A stretch of 22,851 nucleotides of DNA from Candidatus Staskawiczbacteria bacterium RIFOXYD1_FULL_32_13 (GCA_001820485.1 MHPU01000040.1:1-22851), one strand, 5' to 3'. Positions 8,367 to 15,754 are shown, counted from the first letter of the stretch. Notes: a model not told the origin generated them from the sequence alone. A program made the numbers and translations.

Positions 8367-8630
8367 TTATTTATAAGGCATATTTTGCCTGTGATCAATC
8401 TCTAGCACCTCAATTATGCCTTCTTTCTCTTTTATGCGATAAATTATTCTATATGGCCAAATTACAATTTTCCTCCTATCAGCCATATCAGCATGCATTT
8501 TTTCACCTAAAAATGGATTTGTCTCCAAAGCAGTTAAAACATCCAAAATTCTTTTCTGCCATGGTTGTGGAATTTTTATAACAGACTTCCTTGGCTTTTT
8601 TGGGATATAAACAAAATATTTATTTTGCAT
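8367..8630 (-). CDS. RelE/ParE-family toxin
   Basis: This 87-aa basic protein has the size and layout of the RelE/ParE superfamily: an N-terminal strand (YFVYIPKKPRK), a long helix (WQKRILDVLTALETNP) and a C-terminal sheet with RIIYRIKEKEGIIEVLEIDHR. The IIYRI...LEIDHR tail is the family signature. RelE members cut mRNA on the ribosome and ParE members poison DNA gyrase; sequence alone does not decide which applies. The start codon overlaps the end of the antitoxin gene by 11 nt, as expected for a coupled pair. The encoded C-terminus HRQNMPYK is typical in length, so the toxin looks intact. A terminator hairpin follows. Confidence 0.85.
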   Translation of the reverse strand: MQNKYFVYIPKKPRKSVIKIPQPWQKRILDVLTALETNPFLGEKMHADMADRRKIVIWPYRIIYRIKEKEGIIEVLEIDHRQNMPYK

Positions 8631-9006
8631 TTTTTTTCATCACTGATTTTTTTATATTTTTCTTTTTAATCTTTGCAATATAAGGATTTTTTGGCTTTTC
8701 CATTACAAAGGCCGGCTGAAAATCAGACGCCTTATAACCAAGCTCTTTTTTTAATTCATCTAAAGTCACATATTCGCCTCTTTTTATTTGTTCTTCAGCT
8801 TCTTTTATATTGGTCATTATTTTAGGATTACTTAAGATTTCTAAATCCTCCATCATAGAATCAAATTTTTCAGCAGACATCAAAACAGCTTTTGCCCTGC
8901 CATTTTCAGTTAAAGTGTAATAAGTAGAAGGCTTTTGTACTTCTTCAGCTAAATCAAAAATTCTTCTTCTTGCCTCTGAAATTGAAATAATTGTTTTTGA
9001 ATTCAT
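8620..9006 (-). CDS. Phd/YefM-family antitoxin
   Basis: This 128-aa protein starts with the Phd/YefM DNA-binding and dimerisation module: ISISEARRRIFDLAEEVQ (about 7-24), then TYYTLTENGRAKAVLMSAEKFDSMMEDLE (28-56). The C-terminal part is longer than usual (typically about 80-90 aa in total) and very basic, ending KKKNIKKSVMKKNAK; the toxin-binding segment is probably in 60-105. It should neutralise the RelE/ParE-like toxin encoded just downstream and repress its own promoter. A TGTAC-centred dyad overlaps the promoter -10, as such autoregulation needs. The gene is the first of the two-gene operon. Confidence 0.85.
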   Translation of the reverse strand: MNSKTIISISEARRRIFDLAEEVQKPSTYYTLTENGRAKAVLMSAEKFDSMMEDLEILSNPKIMTNIKEAEEQIKRGEYVTLDELKKELGYKASDFQPAFVMEKPKNPYIAKIKKKNIKKSVMKKNAK

Positions 9007-9028
9007 ATTTTTTATTTTAATTATCTAT

Positions 9029-9064
9029 ATGTACATTATAGCGTACATCATATATTTGTGTCAA
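9029..9064 (-). promoter_or_regulatory. Toxin-antitoxin promoter with overlapping operator
   Basis: On the minus strand, -35 TTGACA (9064-9059) and -10 TATAAT (9040-9035) are both perfect and separated by 18 bp. The inverted repeat ATGTAC-N8-GTACAT (9029-9048) encloses the -10. This is a natural site for repression by the Phd-like antitoxin. The antitoxin ATG is about 30 nt downstream. Confidence 0.8.
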
Positions 9065-9075
9065 TAGCAATATTT

Positions 9076-9747
9076 TTATATCAAATTGTATTGTTTTAAG
9101 CTATATGGAGTTTTGCCTTTGGCGACTATAATGTGATCTAAAACCTCTATTCCCATTATTTTACCAGCTTCTTTAATTCTTTTGGTAATTTGCAGATCAT
9201 CTTCTGATGGTTCGTTGTTACCCGATGGATGATTGTGAGCCAAAATTACAGAGCAAGCATTTTGCTTTAAAGCTTCTTGAAAAATTTCTCTTGGATGCAC
9301 CAAACTTTCATTAAGTGTACCAATAAACATTGATTTTTTAAACAAAAGCTCGTTTCTTGCATTTAAAAAAAGCACTGCTAAATGCTCTCTGGTTTTGTCT
9401 CTTAAATAAGATACTTGAGCTAGTACATCTTCTGCACTGCTTATTTTCGGCAAGCTTTCATCTCGCAGTTCCAGTCCCCTTTTTACCAATTCTTGACTAG
9501 CTAAGATAATGCAAGCTTTAGCTGAATTAATACCTTTTATTTCTACTAAATCTTGATATCTTAAACTTAGAAAATCTTTTATAGGATATTTTTTAAAAAT
9601 TTGTTCTGCTAATTCTATAACATTTTTACCTTCTATGCCTGTACCCAGTAAAATAGCTAAAAGTTCTTTGTCTTTCAAATTCTCTTGACCTTGAGCAATT
9701 AATTTTTCCCTTGGTCTTTCAATTTTTGGTAAATCCTTAATTTTCAT
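9076..9747 (-). CDS. radC: RadC-family JAB/MPN domain protein
   Basis: This 223-aa protein is full length for RadC. The N-terminal helix-hairpin-helix region holds KELLAILLGTG (27-37) and LVEIKGINSAKA (67-78). The JAMM metalloprotease-like motif follows: HNHPSG (171-176) with Ser181 and Asp184 in the H-x-H-x7-S-x2-D arrangement, so the zinc site looks intact. Despite the name, a DNA-repair role is not established for the family, and its true substrate is unknown. The start lies 1 nt after the stop of the upstream exchanger gene, so the two are cotranscribed. The toxin-antitoxin promoter begins right after the radC stop. There is no sign of truncation. Confidence 0.92.
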   Translation of the reverse strand: MKIKDLPKIERPREKLIAQGQENLKDKELLAILLGTGIEGKNVIELAEQIFKKYPIKDFLSLRYQDLVEIKGINSAKACIILASQELVKRGLELRDESLPKISSAEDVLAQVSYLRDKTREHLAVLFLNARNELLFKKSMFIGTLNESLVHPREIFQEALKQNACSVILAHNHPSGNNEPSEDDLQITKRIKEAGKIMGIEVLDHIIVAKGKTPYSLKQYNLI

Positions 9748-9748
9748 A

Positions 9749-10705
9749 TTATTTAATAAATATTTCTGTTATTAAAAATACAACATAAACCGAAAGTAAA
9801 AATAGACCCTCTTTTTTTGTAAAACTTTTTCCTCTTCTAATTACAATCAAGAAAAATATTGAAGCAAAAATTAAGAACAATCTTGCGATTAAAAATGGTG
9901 AAAAATCATTTATAACAAATGGTGAAACTATTGCTACAATTCCCAAAACTAAGGTTGCTGGAACAATTATAGCTCCCATTAAATCCCCAAGCACTAACCA
10001 ACCTTGTCCTTTCCTTGCTGTTATTATAGAAAAATACATTTCAGGAAAACAATTTCCAATACCCACAATAAGTATTCCCACTAAAGATAAAGAAATTCCT
10101 AAACTCTCTGAAAAATATTTTGCAGTTCCTACAATCCATTGAGAAATTAATAACAATAATCCTAAAAGAAGAATAATTTTAATAATATTTACAGCAAAAT
10201 TTTTGAAATTTGCAATTGGTCTTTTGCTGGACTTACTATAAACTTTCTTAAACCTATCTTCCTTTGAAAATAACCAAATACTATAAACAATAAAAGCAAA
10301 AATCAAAATTATACCATCAATTCTATCTAAACTTCCATCAAGAATTAAAAGCAATGGCAAAAGTGCAATTATTGATGTAAAAACAGCTGTACCTTGAACC
10401 ATTTTACTGTTAGTTTTAATATCTTTTGGAGCAAATAATACTGCTACTGCAGCAACAATAGTCAAATCTACCAAATTACCACCTAAAATATCTCCCAAAG
10501 CAACTTCTGGCATACCTCTTAAAGCAGCGCCCAAGTCCACAAATAAATTTGGCAAAGAAGCAGCAAATGCCATTACAAAAAATGCTACAATAAATTCTCG
10601 CCAATTTAAATACTTGGCAATTTCAACTAAAGTCTTCACCAAATGCCCACTCAACCATGAAAGCACAAAACAGGAAAATAAAAATAAAATAATTTCTAAA
10701 ATCAT
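9749..10705 (-). CDS. CaCA-family cation exchanger-like membrane protein
   Basis: This 318-aa protein has about ten hydrophobic segments arranged as two alpha-repeat halves. Each half has a conserved re-entrant region: ASLPNLFVDLGAAL...GDILGGNLVDLT (about 49-84) and GNCFPEMYFSIITARKG...GDLMGAIIVPATL (about 217-252). This is the Na+/Ca2+ exchanger fold, which swaps Na+ or H+ for Ca2+ across the cytoplasmic membrane. The usual G-N-x-x-G-S-N-I-x-N consensus is not kept: the first repeat has GGNLVD and the second GAIIVPA, so ion preference may differ. The gene lies directly before radC with a 1-nt gap. A palindromic repeat separates it from the upstream permease gene. Confidence 0.8.
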   Translation of the reverse strand: MILEIILFLFSCFVLSWLSGHLVKTLVEIAKYLNWREFIVAFFVMAFAASLPNLFVDLGAALRGMPEVALGDILGGNLVDLTIVAAVAVLFAPKDIKTNSKMVQGTAVFTSIIALLPLLLILDGSLDRIDGIILIFAFIVYSIWLFSKEDRFKKVYSKSSKRPIANFKNFAVNIIKIILLLGLLLLISQWIVGTAKYFSESLGISLSLVGILIVGIGNCFPEMYFSIITARKGQGWLVLGDLMGAIIVPATLVLGIVAIVSPFVINDFSPFLIARLFLIFASIFFLIVIRRGKSFTKKEGLFLLSVYVVFLITEIFIK

Positions 10706-10718
10706 AGGTTTTCGTAAT

Positions 10719-10822
10719 CGTCATTGCGAGGAAGCTGAGCCTGTCGAAACTGACGAAGCAATCCAGAGTAATAGCACAAACTCTAGATTGCCACGTCGCC
10801 TGCGGGCTCCTCGCAATGACGG
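10719..10822. repeat. REP-like palindromic repeat, family 1, copy A
   Basis: The perfect arms CGTCATTGCGAGGA (10719-10732) and TCCTCGCAATGACG (10808-10821) enclose a G+C-rich centre. The right half shares a long block with copy B at 15297-15377 (TCTAGATTGCCACGTCGCC and onwards). Repeats beginning GTCATTGCGAGG are widespread across unrelated bacteria. This copy sits between the permease and exchanger genes and could also act as a transcript hairpin. Confidence 0.85.
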
Positions 10823-10826
10823 ATAA

Positions 10827-11954
10827 TTACTTCACAAAATAAACAACTTCATAAACTATGCCTAATAAAAATACTAAAGACAATGGATAAATTAAATATT
10901 TTTTGCCTCCAATTTTTTTATACATAAGCAAAATCATAATACCATCTATACCAAGTAAAACTCCTCCAACAAAAGAAATCATTCCTATAAAAGAATTTAA
11001 ACCTAACAAAAATAAAATCATTGGAGTAAAACATGAAATAATAACTGCTTGCTTTTCTTTTATACCTAAATCATAAGCAAGAATTCTTTTTAAACTCAGC
11101 CCATGAGTTATAAAAGCAGAAAATGTTATAACAACTCCCATTAAAAGAGATATTAGCACTACGCCGTTTCCCAAAGAATCATTAAGTCCAGTTAAAGCAG
11201 ATTCTGTTGTATTGCTTCCTGTAATTCCTAAAACCATAATTGTAAATAAAATAAAAAAAATAGCAGGTATTAATGTTGAGAGAATAATTACTCTTCTAAA
11301 TGATTTTTTGTTTCCTCTTAGCATTTCTTCTGCTTCTGGAATTAAACCTACTCCCCATAAAGAAAAAATAATAGCTCCATAAGGTAAGAAAAAATCCCAA
11401 ATCCCAAATCCCAAATCCCAAACAAAAATATTATTTAATGAAAATTCTGGCAAACCTTTAAGAAAAACTAAAACAAATGAAATGAATAAAAATAATAATG
11501 CAATAAATTCAAATTTAGAAATTGTAGAGATTCCAAGATAAACAATTATTGTAGCTATTAAAAAATAAATAAAAGTATAAAATAAATTGCTTTGCCCAAA
11601 TATGGGAGACAATAATGAATTTAAAAACTGTCCACCTACAATCAAATAAACTAAAAGCACTCCAAAATATCCTAATATTACTGAAACAAAAGAAAATGCT
11701 TGAGGTATTTTGCCTAAGTAAAAACCAACAAACCCAGGGAATCTTTTATAATCTGGGGTTTTTAAACTTATCTCTCCAAAAATTAAATGAATAAGTAAAA
11801 TTAAAGCAGTTAAAATAACGAAATAAAAAAGCATTAAGTAAATACCAACCTTGCTTGCAATAAAAGGTAAAGAAAAAAAACCAACTCCAATAATTGACCC
11901 TGCAATTGTTGAAATTGGAAAAATATAATTTTTAAATAATTTTTTATAATCCAT
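10827..11954 (-). CDS. Amino-acid permease (aromatic amino-acid/AAAP-like)
   Basis: This 375-aa protein has about eleven transmembrane segments. The first carries STIAGSIIGVGFFSLPFIASK (15-35), the G-x-G-x-hydrophobic-P unwound helix typical of APC-superfamily amino-acid transporters, closest in style to the Trp/Tyr permease group. It is expected to import amino acids across the cytoplasmic membrane by ion symport, which would suit an organism poor in biosynthesis; the substrate is not determined. Residues 178-189 (VWDLGFGIWDFF) are encoded by four tandem copies of a 7-bp repeat (11394-11421). They form an in-frame insertion in the loop before PYGAIIFSLWG. The stop lies 5 nt from a REP-like repeat. 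No Shine-Dalgarno sequence is seen. Confidence 0.8.
   Translation of the reverse strand: MDYKKLFKNYIFPISTIAGSIIGVGFFSLPFIASKVGIYLMLFYFVILTALILLIHLIFGEISLKTPDYKRFPGFVGFYLGKIPQAFSFVSVILGYFGVLLVYLIVGGQFLNSLLSPIFGQSNLFYTFIYFLIATIIVYLGISTISKFEFIALLFLFISFVLVFLKGLPEFSLNNIFVWDLGFGIWDFFLPYGAIIFSLWGVGLIPEAEEMLRGNKKSFRRVIILSTLIPAIFFILFTIMVLGITGSNTTESALTGLNDSLGNGVVLISLLMGVVITFSAFITHGLSLKRILAYDLGIKEKQAVIISCFTPMILFLLGLNSFIGMISFVGGVLLGIDGIMILLMYKKIGGKKYLIYPLSLVFLLGIVYEVVYFVK
11394..11421 (+). repeat. Tandem 7-bp repeat inside permease gene
   Basis: Four perfect units of ATCCCAA lie head to tail within the coding region. On the coding strand this reads TTGGGAT and supplies Trp-Asp-Leu-Gly-Phe-Gly-Ile-Trp-Asp in frame. 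The 28-bp total is not divisible by three, so each unit is read in a different phase. Confidence 0.95.
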
Positions 11955-12002
11955 TAAATTTTATTGTATTTTTATTGTTTTATTATATCAAATTTTTTTG
12001 CA

Positions 12003-12026
12003 ATAAAAAAGAGGGCTTTGCCCTCT
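12003..12026 (-). terminator. Intrinsic terminator of the histidine phosphatase gene
   Basis: A perfect stem AGAGGGC/GCCCTCT (12010-12016 and 12020-12026) with a 3-nt loop is followed on the minus strand by a T run (complement of ATAAAAAA). It is 24 nt beyond the stop at 12050 and also insulates the permease gene downstream. Confidence 0.9.
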
Positions 12027-12049
12027 ACTAGCCCACATCAAAATATCTA

Positions 12050-12565
12050 TCAGCTTGGCTTAATGTGTTTCATTGTTTTAGCAACACAATCAATAAACCA
12101 CGCTGTAGCACAGGAAATTTCAGAATTGGCCCAATTCCTCCCGGCTCCGATTTTCTTCCCCCAAAACTCTGGGAACCACTGGACACACTCTTGGTGAGCA
12201 ACAAGCACAAGTGTTTCTACTTGTGACTCAGCCGATTCAACCACCTTAAGTGCAGCCTCAAAATGCTCATCTAATCCAAGTACCTTTCCTCCAGACCCTG
12301 TCCAGAGAAAATCGCTAGCATCGAAAGTTGTGCCAAATCGTTGCGCGATAATTTCAGCTGACTGTCTCGCGCGAAGCGCTGAAGAGGAAAGAATAAAAGG
12401 AATTTTTGTGCCAATGAAACTAACCAAAAGTTCGGCCAATTTCCGAACTCTCTCAGTGCCTTCTAAATTTAACGCGGGCTCTTGTAGGAAATGACCCTTT
12501 TCATCAAAATCCGTGCACAGCCCATGTCTTACGATAACAAGATTTTTAATCAGTTCTATTTTCAT
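12050..12565 (-). CDS. Histidine phosphatase (phosphoglycerate mutase-like)
   Basis: The 171-aa protein starts at the ATG at 12565, where a strong GGAGAG lies 5 nt upstream; an 11-residue longer frame to 12598 lacks such a site. VRHG (residues 12-15) holds the phospho-accepting His14. SSSALRARQSAEIIA supplies the phosphate-binding Arg, and LVLVAHQECVQW supplies the second catalytic His. The family removes phosphate from small molecules or proteins (SixA-, CobC- or PhoE-like); the substrate is not clear. Base composition is visibly richer in G+C than the neighbours and a Shine-Dalgarno is present, both unlike this genome. The gene lies directly downstream of tRNA-Glu. This suggests acquisition at a tRNA hotspot, although no attachment repeat was found. 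Confidence 0.85.
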   Translation of the reverse strand: MKIELIKNLVIVRHGLCTDFDEKGHFLQEPALNLEGTERVRKLAELLVSFIGTKIPFILSSSALRARQSAEIIAQRFGTTFDASDFLWTGSGGKVLGLDEHFEAALKVVESAESQVETLVLVAHQECVQWFPEFWGKKIGAGRNWANSEISCATAWFIDCVAKTMKHIKPS

Positions 12566-12606
12566 AACTTCTCTCCACGGGATAGAAAATGTACTCAAAG
12601 GAACGG

Positions 12607-12681
12607 TGGCCCCATCGGGATTTGAACCCGAGTTTTATGGATGAGAACCATATGTCCTAGACCAGGCTAGACGATAGGGCC
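12607..12681 (-). tRNA. tRNA-Glu (anticodon CTC)
   Basis: The gene folds as a full cloverleaf on the minus strand: 7-bp acceptor GGCCCTA/TGGGGCC with one G-T pair, D arm beginning GTCT, anticodon stem TATGG/CCATA with loop TTCTCAT (anticodon CTC, reading GAG), 4-nt variable loop AAAC, and T arm TCGGG-TTCAAAT-CCCGA. The discriminator is A, and the next bases are CCG, so the CCA end is not fully encoded. It sits 38 nt past the Mur-like fragment and about 40 nt before the histidine phosphatase start, and may be cotranscribed with either. Confidence 0.95.
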
Positions 12682-12719
12682 AAAATTTAATTATTTTTAC
12701 CATAAATAATCACTTTTGT

Positions 12720-13163
12720 CTAACCATTTAAACTTTCGGAAATTTCTATAATATTTAATCCCAAAAGATTACCAGCACAAATTATGGATAAAAAATTATA
12801 AATTTCATCTGCATTATTTGTATGACTGTCGTTCTTTAGCCAAATTGGCACTGAATTGCCTTTAAAATTTAATTTAAAATTTATTGCATCATTTGTTATA
12901 TTTGCATCGCTTACCTTAAAATCTGCCTCATCATTAAAACCAAAATCTATTTTTTGACAATCAATTTCTTTAATTATTTTATTTATACTATCATCATCAG
13001 AATTATATATAACATAAAGATTATTATTCCCTAAGATAACATTCTTTAAATTATTTATGTGTGTAACCAAAATTTCTGTTGGAAAATTCTTACTAAACAC
13101 TCTCTGTATTAGTTGATTAATTCTATTCTCTTGAAAATTGTTTACTATAACTATTTTTATCAT
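12720..13163 (-). CDS. Stand-alone Mur ligase middle-domain fragment
   Basis: The ATG at 13163 overlaps the ftsI TGA as ATGA, so the 147-aa protein starts MIKIVIVNNFQ; an upstream in-frame ATG at 13190 is less likely. Residues 48-147 match the second half of the central domain of Mur ligases such as MurE/MurF: a V-I-Y-N-S-D-D-D segment where they have N-A-D-D, then IDFGFNDEADFKVSDANI, FKLNFKGNSVPIWL, HTNNADEIYNFLSIICAGNLLGL and EISESL. The ATP-binding P-loop and the C-terminal ligase domain are absent, and Asn replaces the usual Gly-x-H-N-x-x-N pattern in part. It sits where murE or murF normally follows ftsI. It cannot be an active ligase alone. It may be a decayed remnant or a retained scaffold for division proteins. 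Confidence 0.55.
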   Translation of the reverse strand: MIKIVIVNNFQENRINQLIQRVFSKNFPTEILVTHINNLKNVILGNNNLYVIYNSDDDSINKIIKEIDCQKIDFGFNDEADFKVSDANITNDAINFKLNFKGNSVPIWLKNDSHTNNADEIYNFLSIICAGNLLGLNIIEISESLNG

Positions 13164-14851
13164 TTTTCGTAATCTGGTGGAATCTGCCAATAATTAATAA
13201 TATATTCTGCTAATTTTTTATAAATTGGAGTTGCTGAGATACTTGAAGCAGGAACTTTTGGATTGTCCAACTTAACTAAAATTAAAAATTTAGGATTTAA
13301 GGCTGGACTAAAACCAATGAAACTTTGTATTGTTTTATTTGCATCATATCCTCCCCTTATTGGCACTTGAGCTGTTCCAGTTTTACCAGCAGTATAATAT
13401 CCCAAAATCTTGGCTCCTTTTCCAAAACCATTATCCACCACACTAATTAACATATTTGTTACTTCAATAGCTGTCTCTTTGGAAAATACTTGAGACAAAA
13501 CAATAGTATTTGTTTTCTTCTCTTCCTTATTATTTACTATTTTTTCTAAGATATAAGGTTTTACAGTTTTACCACCGTTAGCAATTGCAGAAAAAGCAGT
13601 AACTAATTGAATTGGAGTCATCTCAATACCTTGACCAAAACTTGATGTAGCTAAATTTATTTCTCTTGCTTCTTTTAAAATATTATTTTCAGAATAATTT
13701 TCACCTTGCAGATCAATATTTGTTTTCTTATAAAATCCAAATTTATTTAAGTATTCTAAATATATTTTACTATCAACAGATTTTTGTGCAAAAACAGCTC
13801 CTGTATTTATTGATTTTTCTAAAACACCTGTCATTGTTTGAAGATCATATTTTTTTCTATCATAATTATGTATTGTATATGCCCCAATCTTTAAAGAACC
13901 ATAATCTATATAAGTTGTATTTGGAGTTATTTTTCCTTCATTAATAGCCAAAGCCATTGTGAGGGGTTTTTGTACAGATCCTGGTTCAAATATTTTTTGT
14001 ATACAAGAATTTTGAAAAATTTCCATATTTTTTTCTCTACCATATAAATTCAAATCAAATGAAGGGAAATTAGCCATTGCCAAAATTCTGCCAGAATCTG
14101 GTTTTACTACAATTATTTGCCCTGCATCAATATCAAGATTTTTTTTAGCTTCCTTTAACAAAGATTCTGCTTGTAATTGAATATTATAATCAATTGTCAA
14201 ATATATATCTGAACCATCTAAGTTTAAAACAAAATCCTCTCCAATTGAATCTAAACCAGTTTTTTTCTCTTTAATTCCGGTTTTACCAGTTAAAATACTA
14301 TTATAAAAGCCTTCTATGCCGTATTGACCTAATCCATCACCATTAACAAATCCAATAACATGAGCTGACAATTCACCTTGTGGATAAAATCTAGTTGTTA
14401 CAGGCTCTAATCTTAAACCTTTCAAAGTAAGCTTATTTAACTCTACTTTTTCTGTTTCAGATAAATTTTTTTTTATAATTGTATACCCTTCTTTATTTTC
14501 TATTTTTGAAAAGATTACATTTTCTGACTCTCCAATAATTTGGCTAACTTTGCTTGCAAAAATATTTTTATCCTCAATATTTTCAGGAATGGCCGACAAT
14601 GTCCATAAATCTTTGTTAATTGCTAAACTTTTAACATCTCCAGTTCCAAATTCTCCTTTACTTTCCTGACTATTTTGAAAAAATATTTGACCTCTTTTGC
14701 CTTGCACTTCAGAAAATCCAGCCTGCTGTCCTAAGGCTTGAGCTTGATAATATTTATGTTTAATTATTTGTAAAAAAAATAAACGGCCAAATACAATTGC
14801 CGAAAAAACAAAAAACAAAACTAAAATTGTATTAACTCTCCAATTTGTCAT
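13160..14851 (-). CDS. ftsI: Penicillin-binding protein 2/3, septal transpeptidase FtsI
   Basis: This 563-aa class B penicillin-binding protein has an N-terminal membrane anchor (residues 7-29). A dimerisation domain follows, with RFYPQGELSAHVIGFVN (154-170). The transpeptidase domain carries all three motifs: S292-V-Q-K295 in EPGSVQKP, SIN (347-349) and KTGT (490-493). It cross-links peptidoglycan at the septum and is the target of beta-lactams. Its place after an ftsL-like gene in the dcw cluster supports FtsI rather than an elongation protein. The stop overlaps the next gene by ATGA. The gene is separated from ftsL by a plus-strand cassette and a REP repeat, so it probably needs its own promoter. 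There is no PASTA domain. Confidence 0.92.
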   Translation of the reverse strand: MTNWRVNTILVLFFVFSAIVFGRLFFLQIIKHKYYQAQALGQQAGFSEVQGKRGQIFFQNSQESKGEFGTGDVKSLAINKDLWTLSAIPENIEDKNIFASKVSQIIGESENVIFSKIENKEGYTIIKKNLSETEKVELNKLTLKGLRLEPVTTRFYPQGELSAHVIGFVNGDGLGQYGIEGFYNSILTGKTGIKEKKTGLDSIGEDFVLNLDGSDIYLTIDYNIQLQAESLLKEAKKNLDIDAGQIIVVKPDSGRILAMANFPSFDLNLYGREKNMEIFQNSCIQKIFEPGSVQKPLTMALAINEGKITPNTTYIDYGSLKIGAYTIHNYDRKKYDLQTMTGVLEKSINTGAVFAQKSVDSKIYLEYLNKFGFYKKTNIDLQGENYSENNILKEAREINLATSSFGQGIEMTPIQLVTAFSAIANGGKTVKPYILEKIVNNKEEKKTNTIVLSQVFSKETAIEVTNMLISVVDNGFGKGAKILGYYTAGKTGTAQVPIRGGYDANKTIQSFIGFSPALNPKFLILVKLDNPKVPASSISATPIYKKLAEYIINYWQIPPDYEK

Positions 14852-14867
14852 ATTCTATAAATTTAAC

Positions 14868-14896
14868 TTGACATATAAAATTTAATTTGGTAATTT
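14868..14896 (+). promoter_or_regulatory. Promoter for plus-strand coiled-coil gene
   Basis: A perfect -35 TTGACA (14868-14873) lies 17 bp from TAATTT (14891-14896). The predicted start is about 40 nt before the ATG at 14944. A Shine-Dalgarno GGGAGA follows (14930-14937). The promoter lies in the gap just beyond the ftsI start on the other strand. Confidence 0.65.
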
Positions 14897-14943
14897 GTAT
14901 TTAGCGTTAATTCACAGCCATTTTCACAAAGGGAGACCATCAG

Positions 14944-15171
14944 ATGACAGTTAAGACATTACGAGAACAACTCGCGGAAAAAGAAGCAACAATCGCTGGA
15001 CTCGAACGTGACAATCATCTACTTCGCAACACAGGCGCAGAGTACTGGCAGAAAGTGCGCGATCTTGAGGCCAACCTACAAAAGGCGAAATTCTGGTTGC
15101 TAGCCTCCAACAACAGCTCGGACAGGCGAATTTCGCAACGGAAACCGCGGAAAGAAAGGGTCATGACCTAA
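14944..15171 (+). CDS. Small coiled-coil protein, probably -1 frameshifted
   Basis: This is one of few plus-strand genes, with a good Shine-Dalgarno (GGGAGA, 7-8 nt before ATG) and G+C-richer codons than its neighbours. The frame gives 75 aa, of which residues 1-47 are a clear coiled coil (LREQLAEKEATIAGLERD). Beyond AAG-GCG at 15082-15087 the sequence turns into an unlikely RRISQRKPRKERVMT tail. The -1 frame entered there instead continues the heptads (EILVASLQQQLGQAN...IEVGALRKVLSG) and ends at TGA 15222-15224, 22 nt before a strong terminator. The intended product is therefore likely 93 aa over 14944-15224. A real mutation, programmed slippage or a sequencing error could explain the shift. 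The function is unknown. It splits ftsL from ftsI. Confidence 0.6.
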   Translation: MTVKTLREQLAEKEATIAGLERDNHLLRNTGAEYWQKVRDLEANLQKAKFWLLASNNSSDRRISQRKPRKERVMT

Positions 15172-15245
15172 CCATTGAAGTCGGAGCACTTCGCAAGGTC
15201 CTTTCAGGTGCCAAACTTGCTTGAGGTTCATCGGCAAAATCGCAT

Positions 15246-15278
15246 GGCGGTTCCTCCGGGAATCGCCTTCTTTTTTTA
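15246..15278 (+). terminator. Intrinsic terminator of coiled-coil cassette
   Basis: A 9-bp stem GGCGGTTCC/GGAATCGCC (one G-T pair) closed by a TCCG tetraloop (15246-15267) is followed by TTCTTTTTTT. It ends the plus-strand unit that starts at 14868. Confidence 0.9.
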
Positions 15279-15296
15279 TAAAATTATTTCTATTCC

Positions 15297-15377
15297 GTCA
15301 TTGCGAGGCTATCGCAATAGCCGAAGCAATCTCAACCTTCTAGATTGCCACGTCGCCTGCGGGCTCCTCGCAATGAC
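15297..15377. repeat. REP-like palindromic repeat, family 1, copy B
   Basis: The outer arms GTCATTGCGAGG (15297-15308) and CCTCGCAATGAC (15366-15377) match those of copy A at 10719-10822. The right half is nearly identical to that copy, while the left half is shorter and differs (CTATCGCAATAGCC forms its own small hairpin). It ends 8 nt before the ftsL-like stop codon. Confidence 0.85.
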
Positions 15378-15384
15378 AAAATTA

Positions 15385-15741
15385 TTATTTAGCACTGACT
15401 AATTCCCCACCTACAATTTGAATGTACTTTACTTCCTTTGTCTTTTCGAAACTTAAATCCTTGGCCTTTTCTTGAACATTTTCCAAAAAACCAATTTCTG
15501 CAAAATTTGTTTCTAATCTTGCATTTTCTGCTGACAGTTTTGTAATTTCTTTTTGATAATTCTTAATTAAATAACTACCCTTTGTTAATTCATTTACACC
15601 AAAAACATAAAAAAGTAAAGATAAAAATATCAAAGATATTGTCATCAATACACCAATAATATAAAACTTTTTCCAGTTTATTTCTGGCAAAGCCAAAGAA
15701 ATTGTTTTAACTTTTGATAATGAATAAGCTAATGTTGTCAT
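15385..15741 (-). CDS. ftsL: FtsL/DivIC-like division protein
   Basis: The chosen start at 15741 gives 118 aa (MTTLAYSLSKVKTIS). A longer frame to 15828 would begin SFPRKRESR, which is the translation of a REP-like repeat and not protein sequence; an ATG at 15759 is also possible. One membrane segment (FYIIGVLMTISLIFLSLLFYVF) is followed by a periplasmic-side coiled coil (LIKNYQKEITKLSAENARLE). Size, topology and position between rsmH and ftsI fit FtsL, which with FtsB/FtsQ activates septal wall synthesis by FtsI. FtsL is poorly conserved, so the name rests on context and architecture. No Shine-Dalgarno is seen. The repeat insertion lies within 15 nt of the start and may have replaced the native leader. 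Confidence 0.7.
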   Translation of the reverse strand: MTTLAYSLSKVKTISLALPEINWKKFYIIGVLMTISLIFLSLLFYVFGVNELTKGSYLIKNYQKEITKLSAENARLETNFAEIGFLENVQEKAKDLSFEKTKEVKYIQIVGGELVSAK

Positions 15742-15754
15742 ATTTTTTGTTGTT

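Noticed and set aside
12565..12598. Upstream start for the histidine phosphatase
   Set aside because: The ATG at 12565 has a strong Shine-Dalgarno and matches the usual family start; the extension is not conserved-looking.
15175..15402. 75-aa plus-strand frame
   Set aside because: It crosses the terminator at 15246-15278 and translates a REP-like repeat.
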